Of a stretch of 19,215 nucleotides of DNA, positions 7,968-14,223 are shown in pieces. Source of the stretch: CAZBZG01 sp964496245 (lineage in GTDB: Bacteria > Planctomycetota > SZUA-567). The position numbers were made by a program, and so were the translations under genes. The notes beneath the pieces are model-generated. The model made no database searches, was not told where the DNA came from, and saw only the letters and a list, made by a program, of their open reading frames with translations. Numbering within the stretch: the first letter of the stretch is position 1; each line of letters begins with the position of its first letter. The stretch covers positions 1 to 19,215 of the forward strand of contig CAZBZG010000063.1 of assembly GCA_964496245.1 (NCBI GenBank), written 5' to 3'.

Positions 7968-9234
7968 CCTCGGTGACTCCTCGGATGGGGAGGCGGATCG
8001 TGAAGGTCGTGCGCTTGCCCACCTCGCTCTCGACATCGATGGTGCCGTTGTGGGTCTGGACGATGCCGTGGGCGATCGCGAGGCCCAGGCCGGTGCCTTT
8101 GCCGACTTCCTTGGTCGTGAAGAAGGGGTCGAAGAGCTTGGCGGCGTGTTCGGGCGCGATGCCGGAGCCGGTGTCCGAGACCTGGATCACGATGTGCTCG
8201 TCCGTTGCCTCGGTGTGGATCGTGATCTCGCCCTTGTCTTCGATGGCGTGACTGGCATTGACCAGCAGGTTGGTGAAGACCTGGTTGAGCTGGCCCATGT
8301 AGCATCGGACCAGGGGCAGGGGGTTGAGATCCTTGTGAACCGTGCACTTGTACTTGAGTTCATTCCATACGATCTTGAGTGTGGCCTCGATCCCTTCGTT
8401 GATGTCCGCTTCCTTGAGCTGGGCGTCGTCCGCGCGGGCGAAACTCTTGAGGTTGAGTACGATATCGCGGATGCGTTCGCACCCGTCCTTGGATTCGCCC
8501 AGCAGCTCGTCCACGTCCGCCAGGATGTAGGAGAGGTCCTCCTCGTCGCGCACGGCCTTGATCCGGCTGCGCAGCGTACGCAGCTTCTGTGCGTCCCGCG
8601 CGTCAAAGGCCTGGTCGAGCTCTTGGTAGAGGTCCAGCACCTTGCGGAGCGTGGCGATGTATTCCCGGAGCGTGCCCACATTGCTCATGACAAAGCCCAC
8701 GGGGTTGTTGATCTCATGCGCCACGCCCGCAGCGAGCTGGCCGATGGAGGCCATCTTCTCCGACTGGAGGAGGTGCTGCTGCTGGAGCTGCAGCTGCTGG
8801 TTCATTTCCTCCATCTCCCGCTTCTGGGCGAGCCACCGCCGGCGGTTGCGGCCGGCCGCGCGAACGTTGATGAGAAGGTCCTGGGGCGAGAAGGGTTTGT
8901 CCACGTAGCCCACAATGCCTGCCTGCAGACCGCGGTTCGCGTCCTCGTCGCTGTCGAGGTGACCGGAGAGCACGAGTACCTGGAAGGAGAGATCCATCGC
9001 AAGCAACCTCTCGGTTAGTTCGAACCCATCCATGTTCGGCATGGCGAGATCCGTGAGCACGACGTCCGGACTGTACTCCTGTGCACAGTCCAAGGCCTCA
9101 GCTGCGCTGCTCACGCATCGCACCTCGATATCGGGCTCGTCCTCGAGTGTTCCCTCGATCAGCGCGCGCACGCCTTCTTCATCATCGGCCGCGAGCACGC
9201 GGAGCGGGGCGTCTGTGTTGGTCGGGTCTGGCAT
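7960..9234 (-). CDS. Receiver-histidine kinase (REC-HisKA-HATPase)
   Basis: A 424-residue soluble kinase whose input is an N-terminal receiver, residues 11-128 (D17-D18, phosphoacceptor D62 in LTDLAMPNMDG, S90, K113). A glutamine-rich coiled coil (134-158) joins it to the HisKA helix, with the phosphorylated histidine H173 in GVAHEINNPVG. The ATP-binding domain shows the N box (N322, N326), the G1 box DTGSGI (354-359), FDPFFTTK and the G2 box GKGTGLGLAI. The protein ends with ATPase homology and has no further receiver. Such kinases are controlled by phosphorylation of their own receiver, placing this one in the middle of a relay. ATG 9234 has GGGGA six bases upstream. The gene overlaps the next gene by eight bases and lies 62 bp after the CheY-like gene. 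Confidence 0.94.
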   Translation of the reverse strand: MPDPTNTDAPLRVLAADDEEGVRALIEGTLEDEPDIEVRCVSSAAEALDCAQEYSPDVVLTDLAMPNMDGFELTERLLAMDLSFQVLVLSGHLDSDEDANRGLQAGIVGYVDKPFSPQDLLINVRAAGRNRRRWLAQKREMEEMNQQLQLQQQHLLQSEKMASIGQLAAGVAHEINNPVGFVMSNVGTLREYIATLRKVLDLYQELDQAFDARDAQKLRTLRSRIKAVRDEEDLSYILADVDELLGESKDGCERIRDIVLNLKSFARADDAQLKEADINEGIEATLKIVWNELKYKCTVHKDLNPLPLVRCYMGQLNQVFTNLLVNASHAIEDKGEITIHTEATDEHIVIQVSDTGSGIAPEHAAKLFDPFFTTKEVGKGTGLGLAIAHGIVQTHNGTIDVESEVGKRTTFTIRLPIRGVTEDD

Positions 9235-9250
9235 AGCGAATCCCCTTTAC

Positions 9251-9330
9251 ATTGCAGATCTCGGATTTGGGATTGCGGATTCGGCTTCACGCCCGGTCAA
9301 TCCGAAGTCCCCAATCTGCAATCCGCAATG
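9251..9330. repeat. Family-C repeat (ATTGCGGATT/ATTGCAGATT units) crossing a stop codon
   Basis: Repeated words of the type ATTGC(A/G)GATT occur in both orientations: ATTGCAGA at 9251-9258 with TCTGCAAT at 9315-9322, TCGGATT at 9261-9267 with AATCCGA at 9299-9305, and GATTGCGGATT at 9271-9281 with AATCCGCAAT at 9320-9329. The element fills the 62-bp gap and extends into the last codons of the CheY-like gene, where it encodes the tail PIADCRLGTSD. It looks like an inserted or expanded intergenic repeat. Confidence 0.65.
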
Positions 9331-9695
9331 GGTCGCTCTCTCTCCACCTCCTCCACCACCCGCTCGAACTCCTTTAGACTCAGTGGCTTCTGCAGTACCT
9401 TGCGCACGCAGTGAAAGTCATCGAGTTCTTTGGCATCCTCGGGTGTGAGGTTCCCCGTGATCACGATGATCTTGCACTGAGGGTTGAACGTATCGATCAT
9501 GGCGAGCGCGCTCGTGCCGTCCCATTCCGGCATGGCCAGGTCCATGGTGATGATGTCGTACAGTCCGTCTTCCGCAGCCAGCCGATACCCCTCCTTCCCG
9601 CTGCAGACCATCGAGCACTGGTGCGTACGGCTCAGCACCTCCTCGAGCATGAAGCGAACGGAGCGTTCGTCGTCGATGATCAGAGCGGTCTTCAT
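9297..9695 (-). CDS. Single-domain response regulator (CheY-like)
   Basis: A 132-residue stand-alone receiver. Strand 1 carries the acidic pair D8-D9 (ALIIDDE). The phosphoacceptor is D52 (TMDLAMPEWDG), the switch threonine is T80 (IIVITG) and the lysine is K103 (VLQKP). There is no output domain, so it acts through protein binding or passes phosphate along a relay. ATG 9695 has AGGAG six bases upstream. The gene follows the large Cache kinase, which has no receiver of its own, and precedes the REC-kinase, so it is a plausible phosphate acceptor for either. The last dozen residues (from about RPIADC) are not receiver sequence but the translation of a repeat (9251-9330), which has replaced or extended the original end. 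Confidence 0.93.
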   Translation of the reverse strand: MKTALIIDDERSVRFMLEEVLSRTHQCSMVCSGKEGYRLAAEDGLYDIITMDLAMPEWDGTSALAMIDTFNPQCKIIVITGNLTPEDAKELDDFHCVRKVLQKPLSLKEFERVVEEVERERPIADCRLGTSD

Positions 9696-9760
9696 GCACG
9701 TCTCCTTCTGCGCTCACAGATCGATGCCGTGGCAGACGGGGTTGGCCTCCGACGTTTGTA

Positions 9761-9801
9761 GCTTGACGCTGGAGGGGCGCGGGCGCATCCAAGCGTCAAG
9801 C
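9761..9801. repeat. Family-A inverted repeat, copy 1
   Basis: GCTTGACGCT (9761-9770) and AGCGTCAAGC (9792-9801) form a perfect 10-bp inverted repeat around 21 bases. The right arm contains the TGA of the Cache kinase gene (9796-9798). Related arms occur at 12963-13037 and 13801-13860. Confidence 0.75.
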
Positions 9802-12800
9802 CTCAACGGTCGACCTCGGCAACCACACCTTCACCGTCGTCCCCGTCCCGGGTTCGCTCTCTACCGCAATGGCGCCGTTGGACTGCTCGACCGCGCCATA
9901 GACCATGGCGAGGCCTAGGCCCGTGCCGTCGCCGACCTCCTTGGTCGTATAGAAGGGTTCGAAGATGCGGGCCGCGGCGGCTTCATCCATCCCTGTGCCA
10001 GTGTCCCGGACGGACAGCTGCACGAAGCGGCCGGCCTTGGCGTTGGCGAAGCCTGTGACATCCTCGGCGGAAAGCTCGATGTTGGCCGTTTCGATGACGA
10101 GTTCACCGCCTTCGGGCATGGCGTCCCGGGCATTCGTGCAGAGGTTCATGAGCACATCCGAAATACGATCCGCATCGGCCACGATGTCGTGCAGATCCGC
10201 AGCCAGATCCGTGTGGAGCCGGATGTGCGTGCCCAGGAGATGTGCAAGCATACGTTCCATGTGCCGCACGATCTCGTTCAAATTGCATGGCGCGGGGTGG
10301 GCTTCCTGGCCGCGACTGTAGGCCAGGAGCTGCTCGGTGAGTTCGGCGGAGTGCTTGCCGGCCTTCCGGATGCGGTCGATCATGCTGGCGAGCGTTCGGT
10401 TGTCCCCGAGTTTGCGGTGGGCGAGCTCGGCGAAGCCGTTGATGATGGCGAGCTGATTGTTGAATTCATGCGCAATGCCGCCCGCGAGCTGGCCCACGGC
10501 CTGCATCTTCTCGGATCTGCGTACACGCCGGGCGAGTTCCTCCCGTTTGATCGCATTCCCAAGCTGTTGGGCCATACCGCGCAGAAGGTCGTGTTCTTGA
10601 GCGAGAAACGGTCCCTCATCGCGCACCGGCCGTTCTTCGGTATAGAAGACGTCGATCGAGCCCCGCTTCTTGCCCTCGACGTCCAGGCGCGCACGCAGGC
10701 TGTAGGGGGATTGCTGGAAACCGCTGGATGTATACGAGGTGCCGTCCAGGGAGATCCGGGCTGTGGTGATCTCCGAATGCTGGAAGCTGGGCGGGATGCA
10801 GTGCACGGCTTGCTGGAGAATCTTGGCGACGTCGTGCTCGGTGCTGGCGATCTTGGTGACGTCATAAAGCCCCCGGAGCTCCTTGGCTCGTTCCTGGAGG
10901 TCGCAAAGTAGCCTTTCGCGCTCTTCTCGAGCACGCTTCTCGTCCGTGATGTCGCGCACCGTGGCCTGGACGGACATGGTATTGTCGATTTCCATGCGGG
11001 TCAGGATGACCGTCGCGGGGAACCTCTCCCCATTGAGGCGCATGTGTTCCCATTCGAAGAAGTGCGAGCCCTCCCGGACCGCCGTCTCGATCATGGCCTT
11101 GGCCTTGTCCGCGGAGGGCTGGCCGTCTGGCTGCGTGTCAGGCGACACCTCCCAAGGCTCGAGGGCGGTGAATGCCGCCTCGTCCGAGGCGCTAAACATG
11201 TCGAGCGTGGCGGGATTGGCTGAGGTAAACTTCCATGAAGGCGGCGCGAGCGTCATGATGGCGTCGCGCGAGCTCTCGAAGAGCACGCGGTGTCGTTCCT
11301 CGCTCTGCCGAAGCATGGCTTCGGCGTGCTTGCGCGCGGTGATGTCGGTATGAACGCCGACAACTGCTACGAGCGTACCAGTGGGGTCGTGAATGGGGCC
11401 CGCCCGCAGATGGACGAACATTTGGCGGCCGTGCCGGCTTCGCATCGGGACCTCCCCCTCCCACGAATCGCCCGCGAGAATGGCATGGAAGACCTCCGCG
11501 GCCACGGCAGGGTCTTCGTACAGGGCCGGCCCGCCGCCTGCGGCAGCGAGCTCCTCGGAGCCGTTGTACCCGAAGAGCTGCGAGAAGCTCGCATTCTGGT
11601 AGAAGTGCGTGCCGTCCAGATCTGACATGCCGACGGCATCGCTCGCGCTGTCCACGGCATATTTGAAGCGGCGAAGCTCGTCCTCGACCTGTCTTCGTTG
11701 CGCGACCTCGGCCTGGAGTCTGTCGCGGGAGACGAGCGTCTCGTCCAGGTGCTGGGCGAGGCTTTCGAGGGACCTGGCGATCGTGCCGAGTTCATTGCCC
11801 TGCGGCACGTCGAGCTGAACGTCGAAATGCCCCCGGCGGATCTTGTCGATGCCCTGCTCGAGAATCGACTTCAAAGGTGCCGTGACTGCAGTTGCAGACG
11901 TCCACAGAACGGCGAGGATCAGCGTCAGGGCGATGAGGCTGGCTGCGAGCAGAAGCAAACCTTCGCCCAACGCCTGGGCATACAGCTCATCGCTGCGCTG
12001 GAAGGCGACGAGCGTCCAGGGAAGCCGGTCGACATCCGCAGCGCTCACGATGTAGTCGTCCCCATTCTGACCTGTCAGGCGGACGATGTCCTCCGGATTC
12101 GTCGGCAAGGCCGAGAGGTTGTTGCGGCCGAGGACCTTCTGGAGATTCGCGGACATCCGTTCGGAGGCCGAGACGAGGCCCAGCCGCTCCCCCGCGAGGC
12201 GCGTGAGCACGGTGTGATCCGAACGCCGTACCAGCAGGACCCCTCCTGTGTCGCCGATCTGTGCCTTCTCGATGGGATCGTACAGGGAGTCGAGGAGCAG
12301 GTCGATGCCGACCATGCCCTCGAACCGACCGTCCCGGTACACGCCGAGGGCCGCCGTGAACATCCAGACCTTCATGTACGTCTCGTCGAAGTAGATCTCC
12401 GAAAACGCGACGTTGCGGCTCCCTTTGGCTGCGTGGTACCAGACCTCTTGGCGATCGCGCTGGTAGGTGTCGTCGGTCCATTCCTCGGTGACAAATGTGG
12501 ATGGATCCGAGTAGTCTGGGGTGCCTCGTCGCGCGAAATCCTTGTGGGTGGTCAGAATGTAGGCCTTCCGGTCGAAGTACGTTTGCGAGAGCCTCGGTTC
12601 ATACGCGAAGTAGCAGTTGTACTGCCCTTCGGATGTGCTGAGCAGATCCCTGGCGCCGCGCTCGTAGAATGCGCGCTGCGCCGCGGGGGGCAGGTCGGTC
12701 TCGAAGATTTGCGTGATGTTTCGCAAGGCGTGCAGATTGTGCGCCGCGTGGTCGAGGGAACGGGACAGGATCTCCCGAACATGGGCCTGCCGCGAGATCA

Positions 12801-12936
12801 GCCGTTCGTGCGCTTGCAGTACGTCATGCCGCCAATACAGGTAGACAGCCGCGACGAGCAGGCCAACCAGGCATACGGTAATGACGCCTGCGTTCAGGAA
12901 GAGCGTCTGTCTGAGGCTGAATCGGCGAAAGGGCAT
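9796..12936 (-). CDS. Membrane sensor histidine kinase (Cache-HAMP-PAS-PAS-GAF-HisKA-HATPase)
   Basis: A 1046-residue inner-membrane sensor. Transmembrane helix 1 is at about 13-34. A periplasmic double-Cache domain (about 40-320) shows EVWYHAA (164-170), SEIYFDETY and the GMVGIDLLLDSL strand. Helix 2 is at about 325-349. HAMP spans about 350-405. Two PAS domains follow (about 425-540 and 545-668, each closing with a DIT signature), then a GAF-like segment (about 685-800). HisKA carries the phospho-histidine H823 in GGIAHEFNNQ. The ATPase domain has N931/N935, DTGTGM (978-983), FEPFYTTK and GDGTGLGLAM. There is no C-terminal receiver, so phosphate must go to a separate receiver, possibly the CheY-like product next door. 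ATG 12936 has only a modest GAGAG upstream. The kinase core closely matches that of the hybrid kinase at 14224-17034, indicating duplication. Confidence 0.94.
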   Translation of the reverse strand: MPFRRFSLRQTLFLNAGVITVCLVGLLVAAVYLYWRHDVLQAHERLISRQAHVREILSRSLDHAAHNLHALRNITQIFETDLPPAAQRAFYERGARDLLSTSEGQYNCYFAYEPRLSQTYFDRKAYILTTHKDFARRGTPDYSDPSTFVTEEWTDDTYQRDRQEVWYHAAKGSRNVAFSEIYFDETYMKVWMFTAALGVYRDGRFEGMVGIDLLLDSLYDPIEKAQIGDTGGVLLVRRSDHTVLTRLAGERLGLVSASERMSANLQKVLGRNNLSALPTNPEDIVRLTGQNGDDYIVSAADVDRLPWTLVAFQRSDELYAQALGEGLLLLAASLIALTLILAVLWTSATAVTAPLKSILEQGIDKIRRGHFDVQLDVPQGNELGTIARSLESLAQHLDETLVSRDRLQAEVAQRRQVEDELRRFKYAVDSASDAVGMSDLDGTHFYQNASFSQLFGYNGSEELAAAGGGPALYEDPAVAAEVFHAILAGDSWEGEVPMRSRHGRQMFVHLRAGPIHDPTGTLVAVVGVHTDITARKHAEAMLRQSEERHRVLFESSRDAIMTLAPPSWKFTSANPATLDMFSASDEAAFTALEPWEVSPDTQPDGQPSADKAKAMIETAVREGSHFFEWEHMRLNGERFPATVILTRMEIDNTMSVQATVRDITDEKRAREERERLLCDLQERAKELRGLYDVTKIASTEHDVAKILQQAVHCIPPSFQHSEITTARISLDGTSYTSSGFQQSPYSLRARLDVEGKKRGSIDVFYTEERPVRDEGPFLAQEHDLLRGMAQQLGNAIKREELARRVRRSEKMQAVGQLAGGIAHEFNNQLAIINGFAELAHRKLGDNRTLASMIDRIRKAGKHSAELTEQLLAYSRGQEAHPAPCNLNEIVRHMERMLAHLLGTHIRLHTDLAADLHDIVADADRISDVLMNLCTNARDAMPEGGELVIETANIELSAEDVTGFANAKAGRFVQLSVRDTGTGMDEAAAARIFEPFYTTKEVGDGTGLGLAMVYGAVEQSNGAIAVESEPGTGTTVKVWLPRSTVEA

Positions 12937-12962
12937 AGGTTCTCTCGCAAGGAGCAGAAGAC

Positions 12963-13037
12963 GGACGCTTGACGCTGGGGTGCGCTTCCGAAAGCTGATT
13001 GCAAGCGTCCATCGTCAAACTGCAGGGTCAAGCGTCC
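12963..13037. repeat. Family-A inverted repeat, copy 2
   Basis: GGACGCTTGAC (12963-12973) and GTCAAGCGTCC (13027-13037) form a perfect 11-bp inverted repeat, with another partial arm, CAAGCGTCCATCGTCAA, at 13002-13018. The element fills the 91-bp gap between the Cache kinase start and the HTH-receiver gene, and its right arm supplies the final codons and TGA of the latter. Confidence 0.75.
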
Positions 13038-13636
13038 AGAGTCCCTCCCACCTCCGCTTCGCCCGGGACTTCGACACCGGCCAATGCCGCCACCTTCTCC
13101 ACAAGGTCGTCGAGACCGAACGGCTTGGGGAGCACGTCGTCTGCGCCAGCCTGCAGAGCGGCCTCGCGCTCCTGTTCGGGCATGCCAGAGACCACCAGGA
13201 TCCGCACGTGCGAGAGGTGCGGGGTGGCGCGCACGCGCTCGAGGACCTGCTGGCCGTTGAGGCCGGGGATGTTGAGATCCAGGGTCATGACCGCAGGCGC
13301 GTAACTCTCGGTGAGCAGGCCTGCGCTGAAGCCGTCGGCCGCCACCTGGGTCTCGAAGCCGGCGTCTTGGAGCGTCTCGCAGATCGCCGCTGTTACGGGT
13401 TCCTCGTCCTCGACCACGAGCACGCGGCGCGAGTGTTCGCGGAACTCCTCCGGGATCGGCATGTCGTTCTCGCGCAGGAAGCGCACGAACTCGGCCGCCT
13501 CCACCCGCCGGTCCCCGCGGACAGGCAGACGGAAGGCTTTGATCCGGCCCGCGTCGATCCACCGGCTCACCGTACGGAAGTCCACCCCGCAGTGCTTGGC
13601 GATCTCGCCCGTGGTCAGCAGCCGCTTGTCCGCCAT
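13028..13636 (-). CDS. Excisionase-type HTH fused to a receiver domain
   Basis: A 202-residue DNA-binding response regulator with reversed domain order. Residues 4-57 form a MerR/excisionase-type winged helix-turn-helix (LLTTGEIAKHCGVDFRTVSR, then WIDAG and the wing residues GDRRVEAAEFVRFL). A receiver at about 71-187 has acid residues E76-D77, phosphoacceptor D120 in MTLDLNIPG, switch S150 and K171 (LPKPFG). It should bind DNA in a phosphorylation-dependent way and is the only DNA-binding output in the cluster. ATG 13636 was chosen because HTH homology starts there and AGGGA lies six bases upstream. A longer in-frame start at 13828 would run through the promoter. The last codons (LDA, TGA) come from a family-A repeat. 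TGCGAT repeats in its promoter suggest autoregulation. Confidence 0.9.
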   Translation of the reverse strand: MADKRLLTTGEIAKHCGVDFRTVSRWIDAGRIKAFRLPVRGDRRVEAAEFVRFLRENDMPIPEEFREHSRRVLVVEDEEPVTAAICETLQDAGFETQVAADGFSAGLLTESYAPAVMTLDLNIPGLNGQQVLERVRATPHLSHVRILVVSGMPEQEREAALQAGADDVLPKPFGLDDLVEKVAALAGVEVPGEAEVGGTLDA

Positions 13637-13666
13637 GCGCTTTCCCTTTGAAAGCCGCCCACCAAT

Positions 13667-13717
13667 ATCGCAAAAGACGCTTACCTCGCTAAGGGTCACT
13701 ATATCGCATACATCGCA
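13667..13717 (-). promoter_or_regulatory. TGCGAT direct repeats, candidate operator
   Basis: On the minus strand TGCGAT occurs three times, at 13712-13717, 13703-13708 and 13667-13672. Two copies are nine bases apart inside the promoter spacer and -10 region, and the third is in the leader. TGCGATAT is shared by the last two. The position suggests repressor sites, perhaps for the HTH-receiver itself; this is inference. Confidence 0.4.
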
Positions 13718-13725
13718 ATTGTCAA
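13698..13725 (-). promoter_or_regulatory. Sigma70-type promoter of the HTH-receiver gene
   Basis: On the minus strand TTGACA (13720-13725) is followed after 16 bases by TATAGT (13698-13703), close to consensus. Transcription would start near 13690, leaving a leader of about 55 bases before ATG 13636. The surrounding DNA is AT-richer than the rest of the window. Confidence 0.75.
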
Positions 13726-13800
13726 GCGGGTGCAGGGGTGGAAACGGGCGAAAACACATAATCCATTCTCTCCCAGTGGGTTCCTGAGTGTGGTGGCGAT

Positions 13801-13860
13801 CGACGCTTGACGCTATACGCTGGGACACCCTCCCGAATCCCGCCCCAAGCGTCCAGCGTC
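13801..13860. repeat. Family-A inverted repeat, copy 3
   Basis: GACGCTTG (13802-13809) pairs with CAAGCGTC (13846-13853), and ACGCTGG (13817-13823) pairs with CCAGCGT (13853-13859). The element lies about 20 bases downstream of the zinc-ribbon stop codon, upstream of the HTH-receiver promoter. It shares the words GACGCTTGACGCT and AAGCGTCCA with the other two copies. Confidence 0.7.
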
Positions 13861-13879
13861 GCGTGTCGATTGTCCACCC

Positions 13880-14065
13880 CTATGGATACGGTGTCAGCCA
13901 GACCGCGCCGCAGGCCTTGCACCTTAGCTTCATCCGCCCGCGTGCGCACCGGTACCAGCGCCAGCGGTAGGGGAATGCCGGGGCTGTCTCGCGCCTGCCG
14001 CAGTCCACGCACCGCATGTAGCGGTGGGGGCCGCGGATGTCGGGATCTTCGCTCGTGGACGTCAT
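13880..14065 (-). CDS. Small zinc-ribbon protein
   Basis: A 61-residue basic protein with two CxxC knuckles, CVDC (C19, C22) and CKAC (C49, C52), and a further C40, separated by an aromatic/arginine-rich stretch (FPYRWRWYRC). This is the layout of a zinc ribbon, which usually binds nucleic acid or protein partners. ATG 14065 has GGAGG four bases upstream. A longer in-frame ATG (14257) would overlap the hybrid kinase gene and adds low-complexity sequence, so it was not used. The stop is TAG at 13880-13882. The gene sits between the hybrid kinase and the HTH-receiver in the same orientation. Its role is unknown; I do not recognise a specific family. Confidence 0.6.
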   Translation of the reverse strand: MTSTSEDPDIRGPHRYMRCVDCGRRETAPAFPYRWRWYRCARGRMKLRCKACGAVWLTPYP

Positions 14066-14096
14066 CTGACCTCCGGCTCCTCTTCCCGTGTGCCGC

Positions 14097-14148
14097 GGTC
14101 CGGCGGGGGCCGGACCCTCCGAAGTCGGAGAGACGCGCTCCCGCGCGC
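14097..14148. repeat. Family-B inverted repeat, second copy
   Basis: GGTCCGGC (14097-14104) pairs perfectly with GCCGGACC (14109-14116) around GGGG, and the second arm continues into GGACCCTCCGAAG (14112-14124), identical to 7127-7139. An ACGCGC/GCGCGC pair follows (14133-14148). The rest of the 158-bp gap shows no gene. Confidence 0.6.
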
Positions 14149-14223
14149 CCGCTGGTGGAGCAAAGCCCACCCGAGCAGTGCGAGGCGCAGCGTCTACGCG
14201 AATCAACCGGTGCCCGTCAAGTG

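Noticed and set aside
7684..9018. 444-residue plus-strand open frame
   Set aside because: It lies opposite the REC-PAS and REC-kinase genes, whose motifs are unambiguous; the product is low-complexity.
9251..9330. CRISPR-like repeats
   Set aside because: The repeat units are short, occur in both orientations and have no regular spacers; no cas gene is nearby.
12436..12469. Amino-acid-binding dCache_1AA motif in the Cache kinase
   Set aside because: W166-Y167, Y182 and D212 could fit, but the arginine two residues before the tryptophan is E164 here, so the full motif as I recall it is not met.
11698..12972. 424-residue plus-strand open frame
   Set aside because: It is antisense to the Cache kinase sensor region and has no recognisable family or ribosome-binding site that stands out.
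13637..13828. Longer start (ATG 13828) for the HTH-receiver
   Set aside because: It would put the consensus promoter inside the gene, and the extra residues match nothing; ATG 13636 has a good ribosome-binding site and begins at the HTH.
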